From Rhodobacter sp. TJ_12 (lineage in GTDB: Bacteria; Pseudomonadota; Alphaproteobacteria; Rhodobacterales; Rhodobacteraceae): a DNA stretch of 64,000 nucleotides. The notes beneath the pieces were generated by a model. The model saw nothing but the letters and a program-made list of their open reading frames with translations, did not search any database and was not told where the DNA came from. The position numbers and the translations under genes are program-made. The stretch's first letter is position 1. Every line of letters starts with the position of its first letter. Positions 9,329-17,812 of this stretch are shown here, one piece after another. Location: assembly GCF_020023995.1 (NCBI RefSeq), contig NZ_NRRD01000003.1, positions 62,001 to 126,000 of the forward strand, read 5' to 3'.

Positions 9329-9805
9329 CTAACCGCCCGCCGCAAGAATCGCGCGCGCAGCGGCCACGCATCGCGCGCGCGCCTGTGGCCCAAACAGTGT
9401 CAGCACCATCATCGCCGCGCCGCCATGGCTCCAAACGGTCAGCTGATGCATCCGGCCTTCCCAAACCGCCGCCGTGCCAAGCGCGATTTCCTCAAGCTCC
9501 GGCGGCGGGCTCATCACCTCGGCCAGTTCGGCGCGGTAAGCCGCGATCAGATCGGCCCCGCTCTGCCCGCCCTGCCCCGGCGTACTGCGGTAAAGAAGGG
9601 CGAGCGAATCGCCCGCATCGGTCGTGGCGGTGCACAGCGACACGCGCATCTCATCATTGCCGCGCGCAAACCCCGGCGTTAGCGAGACCGGCGCGCCCAG
9701 AACCGCCCCCGGATCGGCCAAGGCCAGCCAGTCGCAGGCCCGGCGCGGCGGCGCACCCGCGACCGGGCTTGCCAGCATCGCAAGGATCATCGCAAAGCGG
9801 ATCAT
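9329..9805 (-). CDS. Small exported protein of unknown function
   Basis: The 158-residue product begins with a signal peptide (MIRFAMILAMLASPVAGA) followed by a mature part with three cysteines (ACDWLAL, SLCTATTD, ARCVAAA). No domain is recognised. ATG 9805 places the hydrophobic segment at the very N terminus; an in-frame ATG 18 bases upstream is possible. The gene is convergent with the chemoreceptor gene, with only 3 bases between the stops. A periplasmic location is inferred. Confidence 0.65.
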   Translation of the reverse strand: MIRFAMILAMLASPVAGAPPRRACDWLALADPGAVLGAPVSLTPGFARGNDEMRVSLCTATTDAGDSLALLYRSTPGQGGQSGADLIAAYRAELAEVMSPPPELEEIALGTAAVWEGRMHQLTVWSHGGAAMMVLTLFGPQARARCVAAARAILAAGG

Positions 9806-10020
9806 CGCTGCGCCCTCGCACATAGACAGGCGTGGGCGCACCGAACACAAACAAGGCGGCAAAACGCGGCGGACATAAGACCTCGGCACCAAGAAAAACC
9901 TGTCCTTTAACGCTACCACAGCCCCCCGCGCGCAGGTGCAGCGACAAAAGCGCGCCCTGCACCGCAGCACGCCCAAAACCCACCTTTGCAGGGCCGTTAG
10001 CGAAACCGGAATTGCCTTTG

Positions 10021-10055
10021 AACGCGCAAGCGTTTAACTCGGTGCTGCAATTGCA
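10021..10055. promoter_or_regulatory. Candidate operator palindromes upstream of fda
   Basis: The 297-base gap between the exported-protein gene and fda contains two short inverted repeats: aacgcgcaagcgtt (10021-10034) and the perfect palindrome tgcaattgca (10046-10055). A third GC hairpin (gcccgg/ccgggc) sits just before the fda ribosome site. They lie 50-80 bases before the fda ATG, where a repressor or activator of glycolytic genes could act. The regulator cannot be named from sequence. Confidence 0.3.
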
Positions 10056-10102
10056 AACGTGACGCGCCGCCCGGGGGAAGCCGGGCGCCAAATCGGGGGT
10101 CG

Positions 10103-10990
10103 ATGATGGCGAAAACGATGATGGAACAAATGATGCAGGGCGAAGGCTTCATTGCCGCGCTTGACCAGTCGGGGGGCTCGACGCCGAAAGCGCTCAAGCT
10201 CTATGGCATCAACGAAGACGCCTATTCGAACGAAACCGAGATGTTCGACCTGATCCACGAAATGCGCGCGCGCATCATTCGCACGCCCGCGTTCACTGGT
10301 GAAAAGGTCGTGGGTGCGATCTTGTTTGAACAAACCATGGATCGCGATGTCGAGGGGATCCCGACAGCGACCTATCTGTGGGAAAAGCGCGGCGTCGTGC
10401 CGTTCCTCAAAATCGACAAAGGTCTTGAGGAAGAAAAAGACGGCTGCCAGATGATGAAGCCGATCCCGGGGCTGGAGGCGCTGCTGGAACGCGCGGCCGA
10501 ACAGGGGATTTTCGGCACCAAGGAACGTTCGGTCATTTCTGCGGCGGATCCGATGGGCATTTCCTCGGTCGTGGCGCAACAATTCGAGCTGGGCGAGAAG
10601 GTTCTGGCCGCAGGCATGGTGCCGATCCTCGAACCGGAAGTGACGATCTCTATTTCCGACAAGATCGATGCCGAGACGATGCTGCGTGATGCGCTGCTGG
10701 CGGGGCTTGAAACCGTGTCTGCGCCGGTGATGCTGAAACTTAGCCTGCCCACCGTCGACAATTTCTACAAGCCGCTGGTCGACCACCCCAATGTCATCAA
10801 AGTGGTGGCGCTGTCGGGCGGTTATGCCCGTGCCGAGGCGAATGAAGTCCTTGCCCGCAACACCGGCATCATTGCCTCGTTCAGCCGCGCGCTGACCGAA
10901 GGTCTGAGCGCGCAAATGACGGATGCGGAATTTGACGCCGCGATTGGCGAAGCGATCGACAGCATCTACCGCGCCTCGATCGCCGGCTGA
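10103..10990 (+). CDS. fda: Fructose-bisphosphate aldolase class I
   Basis: Class I (Schiff-base) aldolase cleaves fructose-1,6-bisphosphate to triose phosphates without metal. The 295-residue product resembles the short bacterial class I enzymes: AALDQSGGSTPKALKLYG at the N terminus, IPTATYLWEKRGVVPFLKID, VPILEPEV and the VMLKLSLPT segment with the probable Schiff-base lysine. ATG 10103 is followed directly by a second ATG; either may start. GGGGG precedes at good spacing. A strong terminator follows at 11029-11054, so it is likely monocistronic. Confidence 0.93.
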   Translation: MMAKTMMEQMMQGEGFIAALDQSGGSTPKALKLYGINEDAYSNETEMFDLIHEMRARIIRTPAFTGEKVVGAILFEQTMDRDVEGIPTATYLWEKRGVVPFLKIDKGLEEEKDGCQMMKPIPGLEALLERAAEQGIFGTKERSVISAADPMGISSVVAQQFELGEKVLAAGMVPILEPEVTISISDKIDAETMLRDALLAGLETVSAPVMLKLSLPTVDNFYKPLVDHPNVIKVVALSGGYARAEANEVLARNTGIIASFSRALTEGLSAQMTDAEFDAAIGEAIDSIYRASIAG

Positions 10991-11028
10991 CATTGCCGCT
11001 TCGGGGTCCCCGTGCGGTGCCCCTGCGA

Positions 11029-11054
11029 ACGCGCCACCTCGGTGGCGCGTTTTT
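11029..11054 (+). terminator. Rho-independent terminator after fda
   Basis: A perfect 10-base inverted repeat (acgcgccacc at 11029-11038, ggtggcgcgt at 11041-11050) is followed by a T run (11050-11054). It separates fda from prfB. Confidence 0.85.
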
Positions 11055-11146
11055 CTGTCGGATCGGGCCGCGGCGCCGCACCGCCCACCCCTTGCCCGAA
11101 CCCGCGCGGGCTTGTAGAAAACGCCAACCCAAGGAAGGAAATCCCG

Positions 11147-12274
11147 ATGCGCGCCGAGATGCAGAATATCGCCGATGCGATCAGCAAGACGTTGAAACTG
11201 CTCGGTCAGCGGATGGATTTGGAAACCGCGCCGCACCGGCTCGAAGAATTCGACGCGTTGATCGAGGATGGCGATCTTTGGTCGGATCCGGCGCGCGCGC
11301 AAAAGCTGATGCGCGACCGGCAAACGCTGATCGACAAGCTGGCCACCTATCGCAAGATCGACCGCGAATTGACCGACAATGTCGAGTTGATCGAACTGGG
11401 CGAGATGGAAGACGATCCCGAAATCGTCGCCGAGGCGGAAAAGAGCCTGCGCGAGTTGAAAGAATTCGCCGCCGCGAAAGAGTTGGAAGCCCTGCTTGAT
11501 GGCGAGGCCGACAGCAATGACACCTTCCTTGAAATCAACGCGGGCGCGGGCGGCACGGAAAGCTGCGACTGGGCCTCGATCTTGGCGCGAATGTATACCC
11601 GCTGGGCCGAGAAAAAAGGCTATACGGTCGAGTTGCAATCGGAAACGCCCGGCGAAGAAGCGGGCATCCGCTCGGTCGCCTACAAGATTTCCGGGCCGAA
11701 TGCCTATGGCTGGCTGAAATCCGAAAGCGGCGTGCACCGTTTGGTGCGCATTTCGCCCTATGACAGCGCCGCGCGGCGGCACACCTCGTTTAGCTCGGTC
11801 TGGGTCTATCCGGTGGTCGACGACAATATCGAAATCGATATTCCGGCCTCGGATATCCGCATCGACACCTATCGGTCCTCGGGCGCGGGCGGGCAGCACG
11901 TCAACACCACCGACTCGGCGGTGCGGATCACCCACTTGCCCACCAATATCGTGGTCACCAGCTCGATGAAATCGCAGCACCAAAACCGCGAAGCCGCGAT
12001 GAATGCGCTGAAGGCGCGGCTTTACCAGATGGAACTGGACAAGCGAAACGCCGAAATCAACGCCCAGCACGAAGCCAAGGGCGAGGCGGGCTGGGGCAAC
12101 CAGATCCGCTCTTACGTGTTGCAGCCCTATCAGATGGTCAAAGACCTGCGCACGGGGTTTGAAACCTCGGATACGCAAGGCGTTCTGGATGGCGATCTGG
12201 ATGGGTTGATGGCCGCCACCTTGGCCATGAATGCGGCGGGCAAATCGCGCGCGGATGCCCAAGGCGACGACTGA
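11147..12274 (+). CDS. prfB: Peptide chain release factor 2
   Basis: RF2 terminates translation at UGA and UAA. The 375-residue product has the GGQ motif (SSGAGGQHVNTTDSAVRI), which enters the peptidyl-transferase centre, and the stop-codon recognition region. There the usual SPF tripeptide reads SPY (VRISPYDSAARRHTSF). The reading frame is continuous from a good start (AAGGAAGG then ATG 11147), so the autoregulatory +1 frameshift known from E. coli prfB is absent. The small P-loop gene follows 4 bases after the stop, so the two probably share an mRNA. Confidence 0.96.
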   Translation: MRAEMQNIADAISKTLKLLGQRMDLETAPHRLEEFDALIEDGDLWSDPARAQKLMRDRQTLIDKLATYRKIDRELTDNVELIELGEMEDDPEIVAEAEKSLRELKEFAAAKELEALLDGEADSNDTFLEINAGAGGTESCDWASILARMYTRWAEKKGYTVELQSETPGEEAGIRSVAYKISGPNAYGWLKSESGVHRLVRISPYDSAARRHTSFSSVWVYPVVDDNIEIDIPASDIRIDTYRSSGAGGQHVNTTDSAVRITHLPTNIVVTSSMKSQHQNREAAMNALKARLYQMELDKRNAEINAQHEAKGEAGWGNQIRSYVLQPYQMVKDLRTGFETSDTQGVLDGDLDGLMAATLAMNAAGKSRADAQGDD

Positions 12275-12278
12275 TCGC

Positions 12279-12830
12279 ATGGCGGCGCGGGTCTATATTA
12301 CCGGCGCCGCGGGGGCGGGCACCTCCACGCTCGGACGGGCGTTGGCGGACCGGCTTGGCGTGCCTTTTCTGGATACCGATGATTTCTATTGGGCCCCGAC
12401 CGAGCCCCCCTTTACCACCAAGCGCCCGGTGGCCGAGCGGCTGGCGCTGATTGCCGCCGCGCAACTGGGGCAAGGCGATCACGGGGGCTGGGTGCTGGCC
12501 GGTTCTTGCGATGGCTGGGGCGACGAGGCCATCGAAGGCACCGATCTGATCGTCTATATCTCCACCCCCGCGCCGGTGCGCCTGTCGCGCATCCGGCGGC
12601 GCGAGGCAGAGCGGTGGGGCGACCGCATTAAGCCCGGCGGCGATATGGAACGTCAGCATGCGCAATTCATCAAATGGGCAGCAGGCTACGAAGATCCCTA
12701 TTTCTCGGGCCGTTCTTTGGCGCGCCATCTGGCCTGGCTTGTGGGGCGCGACGAGCCGGTGATCGAATTGGACGGGACCACCCCGGTCGATGAGATGGTG
12801 CAAGAGGTGCTGGCCCGGCTGGCGCACTAG
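12279..12830 (+). CDS. Small P-loop NTPase / adenylate-kinase-like protein
   Basis: The 183-residue product begins MAARVYITGAAGAGTSTLGR, a Walker A loop with T-S instead of the usual K-T/S (GAAGAGTS). A DTDDFYW acceptor-like segment and an RIRRREAERWG arginine-rich lid-like region follow. This is the layout of adenylate-kinase/shikimate-kinase-type small kinases. The lysine normally found in Walker A is missing, which is odd for an active kinase, though some family members share it. It starts 4 bases after prfB. Substrate unknown. Confidence 0.8.
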   Translation: MAARVYITGAAGAGTSTLGRALADRLGVPFLDTDDFYWAPTEPPFTTKRPVAERLALIAAAQLGQGDHGGWVLAGSCDGWGDEAIEGTDLIVYISTPAPVRLSRIRRREAERWGDRIKPGGDMERQHAQFIKWAAGYEDPYFSGRSLARHLAWLVGRDEPVIELDGTTPVDEMVQEVLARLAH

Positions 12831-12871
12831 GCGCCCAATCCCGTGTCTGCGCAACGATTATGACCCAAAGA

Positions 12872-12897
12872 AAACGCCGGGCGTTGGCCCGGCGTTT
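12872..12897. terminator. Bidirectional terminator between the P-loop gene and rne
   Basis: A perfect 11-bp stem (aaacgccgggc / gcccggcgttt) has a gttg loop at 12883-12886. T-rich sequence follows on both strands: tttctgtttt on the plus strand and tttctttggg on the minus strand. It lies between two convergent stops and can serve both. Confidence 0.85.
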
Positions 12898-12924
12898 CTG
12901 TTTTCTCATGCCAATGTCGGGCGC

Positions 12925-15918
12925 TTAGCTGCCGCCAATGGACCACCAGCCTCGTTTCTTCGGCTTCGGCGTGCTGTCTTCCTCGGCCGGTTCCACGGTG
13001 GGCGCCGGTTCCGGTGCGGGCTCCGCTGCGACCGGAGACTCTTCCGCAGCTTCTTCGGCCATGGGCGCCTCTGCCGGGGCGTCTGCGCTGGTCTCGGGGC
13101 TTGCCTCCTCGGCAACCGGCTCTGCCGGTTGCTCGGCCTCGGGCGGTTCCACGGTCTCGGTTACCGGTGCGACCTCCGCAGCGGTTTGCGCAACCGCTTC
13201 GTCTGCCGGCGCTTCGGAGAAGGGCTCTGCCGCCGCCTCGGGGGCCGGTTCGGCCGCGGCGGCTTCGGGCGCTTCAACCGGCGCTTCGGCCTCCGGTTCG
13301 ACCTTTTTCTTACGCGACCGGGTGGTGGTTTTCTTCGGCGCGGGCGCATCGCCCTCGTCGGTTTTCTTCTTGCGCGACCGGGTAGGTCTTTTGGCCGGTT
13401 TCGCGGCCTCTTCTTCCGCCGCCACAGGCTCCGTCACAGCCGCCGCATCTGCGCCAGCCGCTTCTGCCTCGCCCGGCAGATCGGGCAACGTCACCTCGGC
13501 CAATTCCGCAGCCGCTGCGGCGCGCGCAGCATCCTCGGCCGCGTCGCCCTCGGTCGCGTCGTGATCCGGCTCCGACCCCTCGTCGCCCTCGTCCTCGTCG
13601 CCCTCGCCATTGTCTTGCGGGTCGTCTTGCGCATCCGTGCCGTTGCCCGGTTTCTTGCGCCGACGCCGACGGCGTTTTTTCTTCTTCGGGGTTTCCTCGG
13701 CCTCGGCAGTCTCGGTCTCTTCGACCTCGTCCTCTTCTTCCTCGACAACGTCCTCATCGTCGATCTCGGCCATCAATTCGGCACTGGCATGCACCGCCGC
13801 CGTCATCGGATCGGGCACGATCCGGGTCGCGGTTTTAAACTTCTCAATCGAGAAATCGGGGCTGACAAGGGTCGGATCGGCCTCGATCCGTACCGCCATG
13901 CCATAGCGTGCCTCGATCGAGGCGATATGCTCGCGCTTGGCGTTCATCAGGTAGTTGGCCACCGCGACCGGGCATTTCACCAGAACTTCGCGGCTCCGTT
14001 TCCGGGTGCCTTCTTCCTCGATGGCGCGCAGCACTTGCAGCGCAAGGCTGTCATCCGAACGGATCAAGCCGGTGCCATGGCAATGCGGGCAAGGCTGGGT
14101 GGTGCTTTCCAGCATCCCCGGGCGCAACCGCTGACGGCTCATTTCCATCAGCCCAAAGCCCGAAATCCGGCCCACTTGAATGCGCGCGCGGTCGGTCTTC
14201 AGCTTCTCTTTCAGGCGCTTCTCGACGGCGGAGTTGTTCTTGCGCTCCTCCATATCGATGAAGTCGATGACGATCAGGCCGGCCAAATCGCGCAGACGCA
14301 ACTGGCGGCTGATTTCCTCGGCGGCCTCAAGGTTGGTTTTCAGCGCCGTGTCTTCGATCGAGCCTTCCTTGGTGGCCCGGCCCGAGTTCACGTCAATCGC
14401 CACCAGCGCCTCGGTGACGCCAATCACGATGTAGCCGCCCGATTTAAGCTGCACCACCGGGTTGAACATCGCGCCCAGATAGCTTTCGACCTGGAACCGC
14501 GCGAACAGCGGCAACTGCTCGTTGTAATGTTTCACATTGCGGGCATGGGACGGCATGATCATTTTCATGAAGTCCTTGGCCACGCGATAGCCACGCTCGC
14601 CCTCGACCAACACCTCGTCGATATCTTTGGAATAAAGATCGCGGATCGAGCGCTTGATCAGATCCCCCTCTTCATAGATCGGCGCGGGGGCGATGGATTT
14701 GAGCGTGAGTTCGCGGATCTGTTCCCACAGCCGCATCAGATATTCATAATCGCGGCGAATCTCGGTGCGGGTGCGCTGGCTACCGGCGGTGCGGATGATC
14801 AGGCCGGCGCCATGCGGCACCTCCATCTCGCCCGCGATTTCCTTAAGCTTCTTGCGGTCGGCGGCATTGGTGATTTTGCGCGAAATGCCACCGCCACGCG
14901 CGGTGTTGGGCATCAGCACGCAATAGCGGCCCGCCAACGACAGGTAAGTGGTCAGCGCCGCACCTTTGTTGCCGCGCTCTTCCTTGACCACCTGCACCAG
15001 CATGATCTGGCGCACTTTGATGACTTCTTGAATTTTGTAGCGGCGCGCACGCGGGCGACGCGGCGCGCGGATTTCTTCTTGCACATCCTCATCGGCGACG
15101 GATTCGATATCGTCATCGGTGGGGTTGGCGTGATGGTCGTGATCGTGGCTGTCGCCGTCTTCGGCTTCTTCCGCGCCCTCTTCGGCCTCGTCCTCGCCAT
15201 CCGCCGCGTCGGCGGGGGCAAGCGCTTCGGCCACGGCTTCGGCCACCACCGCTTCGACGGTTTCGGCCTCGGCTTGGGCGTCGGCCTCGGGCGCCGGGTC
15301 CACAGCGGTCGCTTCGCTTTCCGCCGCATCGGGCTGCGTTTTCCCCTCGGGCGCGGCTTCGGCGCTGTCGTCCGGGGCCGCCGTGTCAGGCGTTTGCGCC
15401 TCGGGCGTTTCAACGCTCAGATCGGTGGCTTCGGGTGCGGGCGCGGCCTCTTCGGCGGTGCCATCTTCGGCATCGGCTTCGATCACCGCCATGCCCGGAA
15501 TATCTTCAGAACGCACCACCGGATCGGCGCTATTGGCTTTTTCCGCCTTGGCCGCAGAAGAAGACGACCGCGACCGCGAGCGCGACCGGCGCGACCGCGG
15601 GCGGCTTTCCTCGGCCTCTTCGGCCTCGGCAGCCAGACGTTCTTCCTCGATCAGCGCCTGACGATCCGCCATCGGGATCTGGTAGTAATCGGGATGAATC
15701 TCGGCAAAGGCAAGGAACCCATGGCGATTGCCGCCATAATCGACAAAAGCGGCTTGGAGCGAAGGCTCCACCCGCGTCACTTTTGCCAGATAGATGTTCC
15801 CGGCGAGCTGCCGTTTGTTGATGGTCTCAAAGTCGAACTCTTCGACCTTGTTGCCGTCCACCACCACAACCCGAGTTTCCTCGGTATGGGTGGCATCGAT
15901 GAGCATTTTCTTTGCCAT
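12925..15918 (-). CDS. rne: Ribonuclease E
   Basis: RNase E is the endonuclease at the core of the RNA degradosome and processes rRNA and tRNA. The 997-residue product starts MAKKMLIDATHTEETRVVVV. Its S1 domain is interrupted by about 230 residues of Ser/Arg-rich then Glu/Ala/Asp-rich sequence (about residues 95-330, ending in the HDHDHH patch), after which S1 resumes at RRYKIQEVIKVRQIMLVQV. The catalytic aspartates are Asp509 (AIDVNSGRAT) and Asp552 (IVIDFIDME), 43 apart exactly as in E. coli. The zinc-link is CPHCHGTG at about residue 611. The C-terminal 300 residues are disordered, acidic and Pro/Ala-rich with lysine-arginine clusters (KKKKRRRRRRKK), a likely scaffold for RNA and partner proteins. 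ATG 15918 was chosen because upstream sequence is non-conserved. Confidence 0.96.
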   Translation of the reverse strand: MAKKMLIDATHTEETRVVVVDGNKVEEFDFETINKRQLAGNIYLAKVTRVEPSLQAAFVDYGGNRHGFLAFAEIHPDYYQIPMADRQALIEEERLAAEAEEAEESRPRSRRSRSRSRSSSSAAKAEKANSADPVVRSEDIPGMAVIEADAEDGTAEEAAPAPEATDLSVETPEAQTPDTAAPDDSAEAAPEGKTQPDAAESEATAVDPAPEADAQAEAETVEAVVAEAVAEALAPADAADGEDEAEEGAEEAEDGDSHDHDHHANPTDDDIESVADEDVQEEIRAPRRPRARRYKIQEVIKVRQIMLVQVVKEERGNKGAALTTYLSLAGRYCVLMPNTARGGGISRKITNAADRKKLKEIAGEMEVPHGAGLIIRTAGSQRTRTEIRRDYEYLMRLWEQIRELTLKSIAPAPIYEEGDLIKRSIRDLYSKDIDEVLVEGERGYRVAKDFMKMIMPSHARNVKHYNEQLPLFARFQVESYLGAMFNPVVQLKSGGYIVIGVTEALVAIDVNSGRATKEGSIEDTALKTNLEAAEEISRQLRLRDLAGLIVIDFIDMEERKNNSAVEKRLKEKLKTDRARIQVGRISGFGLMEMSRQRLRPGMLESTTQPCPHCHGTGLIRSDDSLALQVLRAIEEEGTRKRSREVLVKCPVAVANYLMNAKREHIASIEARYGMAVRIEADPTLVSPDFSIEKFKTATRIVPDPMTAAVHASAELMAEIDDEDVVEEEEDEVEETETAEAEETPKKKKRRRRRRKKPGNGTDAQDDPQDNGEGDEDEGDEGSEPDHDATEGDAAEDAARAAAAAELAEVTLPDLPGEAEAAGADAAAVTEPVAAEEEAAKPAKRPTRSRKKKTDEGDAPAPKKTTTRSRKKKVEPEAEAPVEAPEAAAAEPAPEAAAEPFSEAPADEAVAQTAAEVAPVTETVEPPEAEQPAEPVAEEASPETSADAPAEAPMAEEAAEESPVAAEPAPEPAPTVEPAEEDSTPKPKKRGWWSIGGS

Positions 15919-16477
15919 TAATCCTGGTTCCCCATGCGCGGCACCGCCTGGGTCCGGCCCCGATCGGGGGGGACAAGGCGGTCCATGCACGGTTTGTCGT
16001 TGAGGCGGAAGCGTTGCGGCACAAACGGGTGGCGGCGGCCGATATCGGCCCGCCCGTCATCACCCGTTTTGTGTTTGCGCGCTCCATCGCGGTTCGTCCC
16101 TAGCGCGCGGCAAGCCGCGGGCCAATTGTAAGACCCCCTTGGTTTTCAACGCCTTGAGGGTGTGAAAGCGGTCTTTCGACCAATCGGATGACCCAAGGCC
16201 CGCTTCGCACCCGCGAAGAACATCGGCCCGGAAATCAGCGAATTCCGTGGGCAGGACACACGCCTGCCGACATTGCGACATTAGCAATGCTGTGGGTACG
16301 AATACAATCGGTTTTTCGCCAAGAAACGGTTAACGTTGATTTGACAGCCATATTTTTGTTCCGCCGCGCCGACTCGACCATGCCGTTTCCCAACCGCCGC
16401 GATTGCACGCAAAGGTTGCAATTGAAGGCCCGCCGCACCGGCAGACCCACCCAGATCGGGGCAAGCGCCCGGCTCAC
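15919..16477. other. 559-base gene-free region: rne leader and dctD downstream region
   Basis: No convincing gene lies here. On the minus strand, 103-154 bases before the rne ATG, there is a large imperfect hairpin. The outer arms are acaaacgggtg (16021-16031) and cacccgttttgt (16061-16072); the core is the perfect palindrome ggccgatatcggcc (16037-16050). A structured 5' leader would fit RNase E autoregulation as known in E. coli, but no sequence homology is claimed. The AT-richer part around 16330-16360 (gttaacgttgatttgacagc) may hold the rne promoter; I could not define -35 and -10 boxes with confidence. Confidence 0.4.
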
Positions 16478-17806
16478 CTAGGTGTAGTCGGCCCGGCTCA
16501 GCCCGTATTTCGCCATCTTTTCATTCAGCGTCCGGCGCGGCAGGCACAATTCCTCCATCACCGCCGCAATCGAGCCCTTGTGGCGGCGCATCGTATTGTC
16601 GATCAGCATCTTCTCGAAGCTTTCGACATATTCCTTCAGCGGTTTGCCCTCGGTCGTCATCGCAGCGCCCAGATCGTCGCTTTCGGCCATCAACAGCGAG
16701 GCAATCGAGCCCTGCCCGCGCCGCGCCTGAAGCACCGCGCGTTCGGCCACATTGATCAACTGGCGCACATTGCCGGGCCACGGCGCTTGCAGCAATTGCG
16801 CGGCTTCCTGCGCGCTGACCTCGGGCGCCTCACAGCCGTAATCATCGGCGAATTGCTCGCTCATGCGGGTGAACAGCGTCAGCACATCTTCGCCGCGCGC
16901 ACGCAGCGGCGGAAGGGTCAGCTTATGCGCGGCCAAGCGGAAATAAAGATCGGGGCGCAAAAGGTCTTCAAGCATCTGCCCCTCGCCATGGGCATTGCAG
17001 ATCGCCACGATCCGGGTTTCCGCCGGATTGCCTTGGTCATTGAGAAAGGTCAAAAGCCGCGCCTGCAAACCGGGGCTCAGCGCCTCGATATCTTCCAGCA
17101 CCAACGTGCCGCCGCGCACCTCTTCGACCAACGGCAGCCCGCCGCCCTCGGCCACCGGGCCAAAAAGCCGCTCGCCAAGCGCCTCTTCGGTATAGGCCGC
17201 GCAAGAGATGGTGACGAATTTCTTGCCCGCGCGCGTGCCCGCCGCATGCAGCGCATGCGCCACCAGCGTCTTGCCGGTGCCGGTTTCGCCGTCAATCAGC
17301 ACATGGCCATCAGATTGCGCGATATCGAGCACATCTTCGCGCAGCCGCTCCATCTGCGGCGAGGTGCCGATGAGCTTGCCCATCACCTTCGTGCCTTCGC
17401 CCAGATCACGGCGCAAGGCGCGCGCATCCAGCGTCATCCGCCGCGCCTGCGTGGCGCGTTTGGCCAATTCGGTCATCCGGTCGGGGTTGAACGGCTTTTC
17501 CATGAAATCCATCGCGCCAAGGCGCATCGCCTCCACCGCCATCGGCACATCGCCATGGCCGGTGATCATGATCACCGGCAACCCGCTATCAAGCCCCATC
17601 AGCCGTTTGAGAAAGGCCATCCCATCCATGCCGGGCATACGAATATCGGTGATGACCACACCCGGCCAATCCGCCCCGATCACCTTAAGCGCATCTTCCG
17701 CACAGGCGAAACTTTCGGTGTCAAAGCCCGAAAGCGCCAGCCATTGGCTGATCGATTGCCGGATGTCTTCCTCGTCATCGACGATCGCCACTTTCATCAT
17801 GCGCAT
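16478..17806 (-). CDS. dctD: DctD-like NtrC-family response regulator lacking the GAFTGA loop
   Basis: The 442-residue product has three parts. The receiver domain is at residues 1-125, with acidic DDEE, phospho-Asp in VVITDIRMPG and Lys in MEKPF. The AAA+ central domain is at about 145-370, with Walker A GETGTGKT, Walker B-like VLEDIEAL and arginine-finger region RPDLYFRLAAHKLTLPPLRAR. A Fis-type HTH forms the C terminus (RHKGSIAAVMEELCLPRRTL). In sigma-54 activators a GAFTGA loop follows the ELFG motif; here the sequence reads ERLFGPVAEGGGLPLVEEVRG, so the loop is missing and the segment shortened. The Walker B acidic pair is E-D rather than D-E. R. capsulatus NtrC also lacks GAFTGA and works with sigma-70, which is the likely parallel. 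It starts 6 bases after dctB and is its presumed partner. Confidence 0.88.
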   Translation of the reverse strand: MRMMKVAIVDDEEDIRQSISQWLALSGFDTESFACAEDALKVIGADWPGVVITDIRMPGMDGMAFLKRLMGLDSGLPVIMITGHGDVPMAVEAMRLGAMDFMEKPFNPDRMTELAKRATQARRMTLDARALRRDLGEGTKVMGKLIGTSPQMERLREDVLDIAQSDGHVLIDGETGTGKTLVAHALHAAGTRAGKKFVTISCAAYTEEALGERLFGPVAEGGGLPLVEEVRGGTLVLEDIEALSPGLQARLLTFLNDQGNPAETRIVAICNAHGEGQMLEDLLRPDLYFRLAAHKLTLPPLRARGEDVLTLFTRMSEQFADDYGCEAPEVSAQEAAQLLQAPWPGNVRQLINVAERAVLQARRGQGSIASLLMAESDDLGAAMTTEGKPLKEYVESFEKMLIDNTMRRHKGSIAAVMEELCLPRRTLNEKMAKYGLSRADYT

Positions 17807-17812
17807 ATCTTG

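Noticed and set aside
11147-11230. Programmed +1 frameshift in prfB
   Set aside because: The frame is open from the start codon onward with no in-frame UGA or slippery CTT-TGA site.
12790-15921. A 1043-codon plus-strand open frame opposite rne
   Set aside because: It is antisense to a complete RNase E with all catalytic motifs; long shadow frames are expected in GC-rich DNA with Glu/Ala codons.
16188-16481. A 97-codon open frame in the gap between dctD and rne
   Set aside because: No ribosome site, no domain, and it runs into the dctD 3' end on the opposite strand.
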